From: Chloroflexaceae bacterium
Lineage (GTDB): Bacteria; Chloroflexota; Chloroflexia; Chloroflexales; Chloroflexaceae
Direction of reading: 5' to 3'
Assembly (NCBI GenBank): GCA_026417815.1
Contig: JAOACN010000722.1
Location: 1-5,606 of the forward strand
DNA: 5,606 bases
The translations under genes were made by a program, and so were the position numbers. The notes beneath the pieces are model-generated. The model was given only the letters and a program-made list of their open reading frames with translations, was not told the DNA's origin and searched no databases. Positions 1 to 5,606 of the stretch are shown here, piece after piece (position 1 is the first letter of the stretch; every line of letters begins with the position of its first letter).

Positions 1-15
1 GGGTGGGGGGGGGGG
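1..15. other. G homopolymer at contig start, possible sequencing artefact
   Basis: The contig opens with GGGT followed by eleven G. Such a run at a contig terminus is typical of low-signal poly-G read tails from two-colour Illumina chemistry, although a genuine G-tract in GC-rich DNA is possible. It should not be read as a biological element. Confidence 0.45.
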
Positions 16-30
16 CCGGACGCCACGAAT

Positions 31-87
31 GGCGCAAAGACTCAAAGCGTTGCAATCAGCGCCGCCAGTTCCTTGTGCCTTTGCGTT
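31..87. repeat. Imperfect inverted repeat upstream of the first permease
   Basis: The left arm (31-47, containing CGCAAAG at 33-39) is roughly complementary to the right arm (72-87, containing CTTTGCG at 79-85). Only the 7-base core is perfect. Intergenic sequence of this GCAAAG/CTTTGC style is commonly dispersed in Chloroflexota and some other bacteria; that family link is from memory and is inference. I see no convincing promoter in 16-126, so the permease is probably transcribed from further upstream, outside the contig. Confidence 0.3.
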
Positions 88-126
88 AAACGCTGCGACA
101 AACGCGCTAACCTCGAAATTAAGACC

Positions 127-1203
127 ATGCTCCGCTACACCCTTCGCCGTCTGATCGTGGCCGTGCCCGTGCTCTTCGGCGTGCTGCTGGTCACCTTCGT
201 GCTGGTGCGCCTGATCCCCGGCGACCCCTGCACCGCCCAGCTCGGCGAGAAGGCCACCGAGGCCATCTGCGCCCGCTTCAATGCCGAGAAGGGCCTCGAC
301 AAGCCCATCCCGGTGCAGTTCGGCATCTACATCCGCGACGTGTTGCAGGGCGACCTGGGGACCTCCATCCGCTTCAACCGCCCCGTCACCCAGTTGATCG
401 CCGAGCGCCTGCCGGTTACCCTGGAGCTGGGCTTCTTCGCCCTGCTGCTGGCCTGCGTCGTGGGGGTGCCGCTGGGCATTATCGCCGCGCTGCGCCGCAA
501 CTCGGCGATTGACGTGGCGACCATGGTCATCTCCAACATCGGCGTCTCGATGCCCGTGTTCTGGCTGGGGCTGATGCTGGCCTACATCTTCGCCCTGCTG
601 CTCAAGGACACCCCCTTCCAGTTGCCGCCCTCGGGACGCCTGACCGCTGGCGTCACCAGCGTGCCCTTCTACGTCGTCTGGGGGTGGGAGGTTGATCTCA
701 AATCGGGCTTCGGGCAGGTGTTGCAGTTCCTCGCCAACATGTACCTCTTCAACAGCCTGATCACCTTCCAGTGGGAGGTCTTCCGCGACGCCCTGCGCCA
801 CCTGATCCTGCCGGCCATGGCCCTCGGCACCATCCCCATGGCCATCATCGCCCGCATGACCCGCTCCTCGATGCTCGAGGTCCTCGGCCGCGCCTACGTG
901 CGCACTGCCCGCGCCAAGGGCCTGGCCGACGTGGTGGTCACCATCCGCCATGCCCTGCGCAATGCCCTCCTGCCGGTGGTGACGATCATCGGCCTGCAAC
1001 TGGGCACGATCTTCAGCGGCGCCGTGCTGACCGAGACGATCTTCAACCTCGCCGGGGTGGGCCGCATCCTCTACGATGCCATCTCCCCCCGCGATTACCC
1101 GATTATTCAGGGCTTTACCCTGGCGATTGCGTTCAGCTATGTGATGATCAATTTGCTGGTGGATCTGTCCTATGGGTTCCTCGATCCGCGGATCAGATAC
1201 TAG
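127..1203 (+). CDS. ABC transporter permease, DppB/OppB family
   Basis: This 358-residue inner-membrane permease would form half of the channel of a peptide/nickel-type (PepT family) ABC importer and receive substrate from an extracytoplasmic solute-binding protein. It begins MLRYTLRRL, the usual DppB N-terminus, with a first membrane helix at about 9-30 followed by the PGDP motif (31-34). Further hydrophobic segments lie near 99-121, 132-160, 226-244, 281-306 and 326-350. The cytoplasmic EAA loop that contacts the ATPase is clear around 257-283 (YVRTARAKG, then HALRNALLP). The C-terminus LDPRIRY is typical of the family. The loop between about 161 and 225 is longer than in the roughly 306-340-residue E. 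coli homologues. The in-frame TTG at 73 would add 18 cysteine- and lysine-rich residues that do not fit the family, so ATG 127 was chosen even though its Shine-Dalgarno site is weak. The DppC-like partner follows. Substrate cannot be assigned from a permease alone. Confidence 0.95.
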   Translation: MLRYTLRRLIVAVPVLFGVLLVTFVLVRLIPGDPCTAQLGEKATEAICARFNAEKGLDKPIPVQFGIYIRDVLQGDLGTSIRFNRPVTQLIAERLPVTLELGFFALLLACVVGVPLGIIAALRRNSAIDVATMVISNIGVSMPVFWLGLMLAYIFALLLKDTPFQLPPSGRLTAGVTSVPFYVVWGWEVDLKSGFGQVLQFLANMYLFNSLITFQWEVFRDALRHLILPAMALGTIPMAIIARMTRSSMLEVLGRAYVRTARAKGLADVVVTIRHALRNALLPVVTIIGLQLGTIFSGAVLTETIFNLAGVGRILYDAISPRDYPIIQGFTLAIAFSYVMINLLVDLSYGFLDPRIRY

Positions 1204-1219
1204 CAGAGGTTTCGCAGGA

Positions 1220-1277
1220 GCGCAGCCCTCCTATCCCTTGCCCAGGGGAGGGTCCGGGAGGGCTGCGCCCTCCCGGA
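1220..1277 (+). promoter_or_regulatory. Two mutually exclusive hairpins between the permease genes
   Basis: Hairpin 1 pairs TCCGGGAGGGC (1253-1263) with GCCCTCCCGGA (1267-1277): 11 perfect base pairs and a TGC loop. Hairpin 2 pairs GCGCAGCCCTCC (1220-1231) with GGAGGGCTGCGC (1257-1268): 12 perfect pairs and a 25-base loop. Both use 1257-1263, so they cannot form together. No U-tract follows either stem, so a classical intrinsic terminator is not supported. They could tune mRNA stability or the relative expression of the two permeases, or may simply be a by-product of the GC-rich repeat found here. Function is inference; the pairing is directly visible. Confidence 0.5.
1234..1262 (-). repeat. 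Copy of a dispersed GC-rich repeat (minus orientation)
   Basis: Read on the minus strand, the first 20 bases are CCCTCCCGGACCCTCCCCTG. This matches 19 of 20 bases at 2402-2421 on the plus strand, and both copies then run into an AAGGGA end. Two copies in opposite orientation in neighbouring intergenic gaps suggest a short REP- or MITE-like dispersed repeat with no coding capacity. Confidence 0.5.
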
Positions 1278-1344
1278 AATGATCCTTATTGCAGTCCCGG
1301 GGTCAGGCGCGCAACCCCTTGCGCCCCTGACCGCACCACAGCCT

Positions 1345-2289
1345 ATGAGCAGCACGTCAACCACCACCACAGCGGTGACCCTGGTCACCCCCATGCGCCC
1401 CGCTGAAGGTCCCTGGCGCCGGGCATGGCGCCAGTTCATCCGCCAGCGTTCGGCGATCATCGGCATGGCCATCATTGGCGTGCTCGTCTTCACCGCCATC
1501 TTCGCCCCCTGGATCGCCCCCTTCGACCCCACCGAGGTCCTGCTGGGCAAGCAAGAGGGCATTCAGAAACGCTCCGGGCCGTGCATCCACCTCTTCGGCT
1601 GCCCGCCCGACCAGCCCCAGCACATCATGGGGGTGGACGGGAACTTCCGCGACCTCTTCAGCCGCGTGATCTACGGCGCGCGGCTGTCGCTGTTCATCGG
1701 CTTCGTCACCGTGTCAATCTCGGTGGCCATCGGCGTGCTCCTGGGGGCCGTGGCGGGCTTCGTCGGCGGCTGGGTGGACAATGTGATCATGCGCGTCCTC
1801 GACGTGGTGCTGGCCTTTCCCTTCTTGCTGCTGGCCATCGCCATCGTGAGCGTGCTCGGTCCCGGCCTGCTCAACGCCATGCTGGGCATCGCCATCGTCT
1901 CCGTCCCCGCCTACGCGCGGGTGATCCGCGCCAGCGTTCTCTCGGCGCGCGAAGAGGAGTACGTGCTGGCGGCCCGTACCATCGGCCTGGGGCCGCTGGC
2001 CATCCTCTTCGGGCACATTCTGCCCAACGCCATCTCGCCGCTGATCGTGCAGGCCACCCTGGGCATCGGCACGGCGATCATCGAGGTCGCGGCGCTCTCC
2101 TTCCTCGGCCTGGGCGCGCAGCCCCCCACCCCCGAGTGGGGCTCCATGCTCAGCGCCGAGCGCAACCAGGTCTTCACCGCCCCGCACCTGGTCTTCTTCC
2201 CCGGCCTGGCGATCATGCTCACCGTCCTGGGCTTCAACCTCCTCGGCGACGGCCTCCGCGACGCCCTTGACCCGCGGTTGAAGGTGTGA
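1345..2289 (+). CDS. ABC transporter permease, DppC/OppC family
   Basis: This 314-residue inner-membrane permease is the second channel half that pairs with the upstream DppB-like protein. After a Ser/Thr-rich N-terminus (MSSTSTTTT) comes the OppC N-terminal region (RQFIRQRSAIIG) and a first membrane helix at about 38-58 ending APFDP. The family motif HxxGxDxxxRDxxSR is at 93-107 (HIMGVDGNFRDLFSR). The EAA loop is near 206-232 (YVLAARTIG, then HILPNAISP). ALSFLGLGAQPPTPEWG and the C-terminal DALDPRLKV are highly characteristic. Cys80 and Cys86 lie in the loop after the first helix, which is extended relative to E. coli DppC. The ATG at 1279 is in frame and would add 22 residues, but it sits one base after the strong hairpin at 1253-1277 and the extra sequence is not family-like. 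ATG 1345 is preferred despite no clear Shine-Dalgarno site, and ATG 1393 is a weaker alternative. The 141-base gap and shared strand suggest an operon with the upstream gene. Confidence 0.93.
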   Translation: MSSTSTTTTAVTLVTPMRPAEGPWRRAWRQFIRQRSAIIGMAIIGVLVFTAIFAPWIAPFDPTEVLLGKQEGIQKRSGPCIHLFGCPPDQPQHIMGVDGNFRDLFSRVIYGARLSLFIGFVTVSISVAIGVLLGAVAGFVGGWVDNVIMRVLDVVLAFPFLLLAIAIVSVLGPGLLNAMLGIAIVSVPAYARVIRASVLSAREEEYVLAARTIGLGPLAILFGHILPNAISPLIVQATLGIGTAIIEVAALSFLGLGAQPPTPEWGSMLSAERNQVFTAPHLVFFPGLAIMLTVLGFNLLGDGLRDALDPRLKV

Positions 2290-2295
2290 GGTGGA

Positions 2296-2316
2296 TGGGG
2301 AAACCAGGTTTCCCCA
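2296..2316 (+). terminator. Terminator-like palindrome after the DppC-like gene
   Basis: TGGGGAAACC (2296-2305) and GGTTTCCCCA (2307-2316) are perfect inverted repeats around a single A. As RNA this gives a stem of about 8 pairs with a small loop, starting 7 bases after the permease stop codon. No U-run follows, so it may act as an mRNA 3'-end stabiliser or a Rho-assisted stop rather than a strong intrinsic terminator. Confidence 0.4.
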
Positions 2317-2397
2317 GGCCCCTGCCCCTATCCAATACGCGAAACGCACGCCAGGGTTGTTCCGGGGCGCCGAGCCCGCTTCCGGCCCGTGTCGTCC

Positions 2398-2476
2398 TGC
2401 CCCCTCCCTGACCCTCCCCTGCTGGGGAAGGGAACCGCGCTCCTCCCCCCAGCGGGGGGAGGCTGGGAGGGGGGCA
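2398..2476. repeat. REP/MITE-like inverted-repeat element
   Basis: The outer ends TGCCCCCTCCC (2398-2408) and GGGAGGGGGGCA (2465-2476) are inverted repeats apart from one extra base. The complementarity continues inward imperfectly, so the left half (2398-2432) and right half (2442-2476) are each near mirror copies. Each half can also fold alone. The right half has a perfect 9-pair stem, CCTCCCCCC (2442-2450) with GGGGGGAGG (2454-2462), around an AGC loop. The left-half core recurs inverted at 1234-1262. This architecture resembles bacterial REP doublets, and no transposase is encoded nearby. Confidence 0.5.
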
Positions 2477-2531
2477 AAAGACATCCATAGCGCCATGCCG
2501 CATCGCCACGCCTTATTGCGACGCCAATACA

Positions 2532-2550
2532 CCAATCCAAAATCCAAAAT
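2532..2550 (+). repeat. Short CCAAAAT tandem repeat
   Basis: CCAAT is followed by two exact CCAAAAT units (2537-2543 and 2544-2550). It forms an AT-rich patch in an otherwise very GC-rich window, just upstream of the predicted promoter. It could be an upstream promoter element or a vestige of a longer tandem array. The role is unknown. Confidence 0.4.
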
Positions 2551-2564
2551 GCTATTACCCCCCC

Positions 2565-2593
2565 TTGCCATCCCCCCGCGCAAGCGGTATAAC
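2565..2593 (+). promoter_or_regulatory. Sigma-70-type promoter for the NACHT gene
   Basis: TTGCCA (2565-2570) matches the -35 consensus at 5 of 6 positions. TATAAC (2588-2593) matches the -10 consensus at 5 of 6. The spacing is exactly 17 bases. Transcription would begin near 2600, leaving a short leader of about 30 bases before GTG 2630. This placement argues against the in-frame ATG at 2549, which lies upstream of the promoter. Confidence 0.55.
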
Positions 2594-2618
2594 TGCTCCA
2601 GAATCGCCATTCGCGTCC

Positions 2619-2624
2619 AGGAGA
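2619..2624 (+). promoter_or_regulatory. Shine-Dalgarno site fixing the GTG start at 2630
   Basis: AGGAGA is followed by a 5-base spacer and then GTG at 2630. It is the best ribosome binding site in the window and decides the start of the NACHT gene in favour of GTG 2630. Confidence 0.7.
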
Positions 2625-2629
2625 CTGCC

Positions 2630-5587
2630 GTGTCGGCCCATCCCGACGATCTCGCCGCCCTGATCCGTCGCCTGCGCGACCTGTGTACCGAGTTCGATGC
2701 GGCCACCGCCCGCGCCGCGTTTGAAAAGAGGGCCGCTGAACTCGGCCTGTCCTCTGACCAGCGCGCCCGTGTTGAGGCCCTGGTCTTCTTCGGCAAGGGG
2801 AACCAGTTTGGTGATGTGTCGATCGGCGACATTGCCGGGCGCGATGTGCTGAAGGGCCACATCGCCGTCGGCGTTAACCTGGGCACGATCATCTACGGGC
2901 GCACGCCGGAGGAGGACGAGCGGCGCCGCCTGGTCTGGTATCTGGAAGGGCTGGCCGCGAAGCTGGTCCACCTGCCCCTGCGCGGCCTCGACGAGCGCCT
3001 CAGCCGCGGCCAGAGCCTCGAGTTGCCCCGCGTCTATGTCGCCCTGGCCACCACCCATCGTGTCGAGGTCGCCCGCGGCCCGGCCAGCCAACTGCGCGCC
3101 TATTTCCAGAACGATGACCCGCGGCGGCCCCTCAAGCGGGAGTTTGACCCCGACCACGCCCTGCCCGATGCGGCCCTCTACCGGCGCGACGCCGGAAGCG
3201 CCGATGCGATCGTCCTCGAGCGCGCCTTGACTGCGGTCGAGGCCCTGCGGCGCCATAGGCGCCTGATCCTCCTCGGCGCCCCCGGCAGCGGCAAGTCCAC
3301 CTTCCTGCGCTACCTCGCCTGGGCGCTGGCCCGGCGAGAACTGGACCCGGAGCGGGCGCCCCCGCTCGCCGGCGGAGACGATCGCGCGCTGCTGCCGATC
3401 CTCGTGCCGCTGCGCGCGCTGGCTGGCCGCATCGCCCGCGATGGCAACAGCAATACGACCGTCTACGCCGCCCTCCGCGACGAGTTGCACGCCTGCTGCA
3501 CCCACCAGGTGGACGATGCCCTCAGCGCCGCTCTCTCGCGCGGGGCGGCGCTGCTGCTCTTCGATGGCCTCGATGAGACGCCGCTGGCCGGCGCCCCCGG
3601 CGTCGCCGATCGCCTGACAACGCTCCAGGCGGTGCGCGCCATCACCCGGCGCTACCCCGCCTGCCCGGCGGTGGTCACCTGCCGCGTGCGGGCGTTCACC
3701 AAAGAGGTGCACGCCGAACTGAACTGGCCGGTCGAGACCCTGGCCCCCTTCACCCTGGGCCAGATGCGCCACTTCGTGCCGGCCTGGCACCGCGAACTGG
3801 TCGCCAGGGGCCAGATCGACCAGGCCCAGGCCGAAGGGCTCAGCGCCCGGCTCATCGCCGCCATCGAGGACCCGGCCCGCCCCCGGTTGCGCCAGATGGC
3901 CGAGACGCCTCTGCTGCTGACGATGATGGCCCTGGTGCTCTACAACCGGGGGGAGCTGCCCCGGGACCGGCCCCAGCTCTACGAGCGCATCCTCGACCTG
4001 CTGCTCGGCCAGTGGGACCTGGTGCGCGACGGCCAGAGCCTGGGCCAGGCGATCGGCAAGCCGGAGTGGGATAGCAGCTACATTCGCCCGCTCCTCGACC
4101 GGCTCTCCTACCAGGCCCACGCGCGCGCCACCTCGGCTGACGGGCGCGGGCGCCTGGCGCGCGGCGACGTCTACACGGCGCTGATCGACTTCTTCCAGCA
4201 AGCCCGGGTCAGCGGGCCGGGCGACGCCGCCCTGAACTGCCTGGACTACTTCGAGCAGCGCAGCGGCTTGCTGGTGGCCGATGAGCGCGACTCGTTCGTC
4301 TTCGCCCACCTGACATTGCAGGAACACTGCGCCGGGCGCGAGATTGCGCTGAACACCGACGACCCGGTGGCGCTCATCATGCGCCACCGCGACGACGATC
4401 GCTGGCGCGAGCCGATCTTCCTGGGGGCCGGGCTGGCCGCGCCGCTGGTGCTCGACCGGCTGCTGGGCGACCTGATCGAGCGCGAGGAGGGCGGGGCGCC
4501 GAAGCCGGCGGCCCGCTGGTACCGTGACCTCATCCTGGCCGCCGAGCTTGGCGCGAATCGCGACTGGACCTACCTGCGCACCCGGCCGCAGATCCGGGTG
4601 GACCGCTGGCAGCGCGAGCTCAAACAGGGCCTCGCCACCCTGCTGGCCGACCGCGACCAGCCGCTCCCCCTCGCCGAGCGGCTGCGCGCCGGCGAACTCC
4701 TCGGCGACCTGGGCGACCCGCGCTTCCCCGTAACGATGGAACAATGGCGCGCGGAACTGGCCCGGCGCACCGCGACCTTCGGCCAGCCCGCCGGCTACTG
4801 GTGCTACCTGCCCGCGGGGACCTACCGCATCGGCGGGTGGGACGATGACGCAGCGGCGGACGTGCCGCTGGCCGCCTTCTGGATCGCTCGCTACCCCATC
4901 ACCGTGGCCCAGTACAAACCGTTCGTGGCGGTGGGCTACGGCCCCGAGGCTGAACGCTGGTGGACGCCGGAGGGCTGGGAGTGGAAACGGTCGCTGCAGC
5001 GCACCGAACCCTGGTCGTGGGGGGAGTCAGGGTATAATGCCCCCAACCAGCCGGTGATCGGGGTGACCTGGTACGAGGCCGCGGCCTTCTGCGCCTGGCT
5101 GAGCGAGCAGCTCGGGGACGCCCTGCCGGCGGGCTACGAGGTGCGCCTGCCCACCGAGGCCGAATGGGAGGCCGCGGCGGCATGGGACGGGCAGGGCGGG
5201 CGCCCCCCCTACCCCTGGGGCGCGGCGGAGCCGACCCCGGAGCTGGCAATCTACGACGCCAGCGGCCTGGGCCGGCCCGCGCCGGTGGGTTGCTGCCCGG
5301 CGGGGGCGGCGGCCTGCGGGGCGCTGGACCTGGCCGGCAACGTGTGGGAGTGGACCGCGAGCAGCTATAGGGGCTACCCGGCGGGGAGCGGGGCGCCGGT
5401 GAAAGACTTTACACCTGGCAGCGGGGATAAGCCGGCACGAGGCGGGTCGTGGTGGAAGGATAGCACATCTGTTCGCTGCGGGGCGCGGGAGAGTGATCCT
5501 TTCGTCATCGGCGGCGCCATCATCGACAGGGGTTTGCGGGTGTGTGCGGCCCCTCGCTCGCACAGCAGTTCCGCCCCCCTCCCAGCC
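2630..5587 (+). CDS. NACHT (STAND) NTPase with C-terminal FGE/SUMF1-like domain, 3' end lost
   Basis: The frame stays open from GTG 2630 into the adapter, giving 986 genuine residues with no stop codon. Residues 1-54 are a short helical region where STAND proteins often carry a signalling adaptor; I cannot assign a family. Residues 55-90 form a glycine-rich repeat-like linker containing GDVSIGDIAGRD. The NACHT NTPase follows: Walker A GAPGSGKST (216-224), Walker B LLLFDGLDE (308-316), VVTCR (348-352), and the HD/winged-helix signatures around P427 (PLLLTMMAL), LYE (450-452) and FAHLTLQEH (558-566). After further helices, an FGE-sulfatase (C-type-lectin-like) domain spans about 720-975: RLPTEAEWE (839-847), DLAGNVWEW (900-908), RGGSWW (937-942) and GLRVCAAP (968-975). 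As a family, STAND NTPases are nucleotide-driven switches that assemble on sensing a cue, with the C-terminal domain as sensor. A role in defence or signalling is inference. The catalytic Cys pair of true FGE is absent. The gene has its own promoter, so it is probably not part of the transporter operon. In-frame ATG 2549 is a less likely start. The C-terminus is probably nearly complete, since GLRV motifs usually lie close to the end. Confidence 0.9.
5438..5545 (+). other. Segment at the position of DGR variable regions in FGE-type proteins
   Basis: This is the 3' end of the FGE-like domain, from RGGSWW to GLRVC. In FGE-type variable proteins of diversity-generating retroelements (DGRs), the mutable region occupies this stretch, and its variable codons derive from AAC/AAT codons in a template repeat. 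Here nine consecutive codons (5501-5527, encoding FVIGGAIID) all end in C, as mutated AAC codons would. High GC alone also favours C-ending codons, and no template repeat or reverse transcriptase is present in the window, so this is only a candidate. Confidence 0.3.
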
Positions 5588-5606
5588 CTGTCTCTTATAC
5601 ACACCT
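5588..5606. other. Nextera/Tn5 mosaic-end adapter remnant
   Basis: The last 19 bases match the Nextera transposase mosaic end CTGTCTCTTATACACATCT at 18 of 19 positions, with C instead of T at 5604. It is library-preparation sequence left by incomplete trimming. Genuine DNA ends at about 5587, and any reading frame crossing this point is artificial, including minus-strand frames starting MCIRDR or MYKRQ. Confidence 0.95.

Larger units (their letters stand above)
2290..2629. other. 340-base non-coding region between transporter and NACHT gene
   Basis: No credible gene is seen here on either strand. It contains a palindrome next to the permease stop, an inverted-repeat element (2398-2476), a CCAAAAT tandem repeat, and the promoter and ribosome binding site of the NACHT gene. 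The stretch 2317-2397 shows nothing I can name. The 2500-2552 stretch is clearly more AT-rich than the rest of the window. Confidence 0.7.

Noticed and set aside
771..1406. A 211-codon plus-strand frame overlapping the end of the DppB-like gene
   Set aside because: It is an out-of-frame Pro/Arg/His-rich shadow of the permease that runs into the gap hairpins, with no domain.
2398..2476. CRISPR array
   Set aside because: The repeats are C- and G-rich hairpin arms without regular spacing or unique spacers, so they do not form an array.
1714..2892. A 392-codon minus-strand frame spanning the DppC-like gene, the intergenic region and the NACHT start
   Set aside because: It overlaps a strongly supported permease, crosses the repeat element and promoter, and its translation is compositionally biased with no family resemblance.
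2555..4744. A 729-codon open frame on the minus strand opposite the NACHT gene
   Set aside because: Its translation is low-complexity (Gln, Ala, Gly, Val, Glu) with no recognisable domain. It is the expected antisense shadow of a GC-rich gene whose plus strand encodes clear NACHT and FGE motifs.
5033..5038. TATAAT-like sequence inside the FGE domain
   Set aside because: It encodes Tyr-Asn within a conserved part of the domain, no -35 element lies at proper spacing, and no gene start follows.
5374..5604. Minus-strand frames starting at the contig's 3' end (MCIRDR and MYKRQ starts)
   Set aside because: Their first residues are translations of the Nextera adapter and the rest is antisense to the FGE domain.

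Overview
The window is GC-rich DNA with strongly C/G-ending codons. All supported genes lie on the + strand. The protein styles (a DppB/DppC permease pair, and a NACHT protein with a GD-I-AGRD linker and a C-terminal sulfatase-modifying-factor fold) and the intergenic repeats resemble Chloroflexota of the Roseiflexus/Chloroflexus type. That assignment is inference from style, not from a marker gene. Both contig ends look technical: an 11-G run at the 5' end, and a Nextera/Tn5 mosaic-end adapter (18 of 19 bases) at 5588-5606.

Region 1 (1-2289) is part of a peptide/nickel-type ABC importer operon. A DppB/OppB-like permease (127-1203) is followed by a DppC/OppC-like permease (1345-2289). The two would form the heteromeric membrane channel of a solute-binding-protein-dependent importer. 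No binding protein or ATPase is visible. The 141-base gap between the permeases holds two mutually exclusive hairpins.

Region 2 (2290-2629) is non-coding. It contains a terminator-like palindrome just after the second permease, an imperfect inverted-repeat element of about 79 bases whose core recurs inverted in the gap between the permeases, a short CCAAAAT tandem repeat, and a good sigma-70-type promoter (TTGCCA, 17 bases, TATAAC) followed by a Shine-Dalgarno site.

Region 3 (2630 to the contig end) is one long open frame of at least 986 codons with no stop before the adapter. It encodes a STAND-class NTPase: a short helical N-terminal region, a glycine-rich linker, a NACHT NTPase with Walker A, Walker B and sensor-like motifs, a helical region, and a C-terminal formylglycine-generating-enzyme (FGE/SUMF1) C-type-lectin-like domain that lacks the catalytic cysteine pair. 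This layout fits a signal-sensing or conflict protein in which the lectin-like domain recognises a ligand and NACHT acts as the switch. In related systems that domain can be diversified by a retroelement. No reverse transcriptase or template repeat is visible, because the contig ends where they would be expected.
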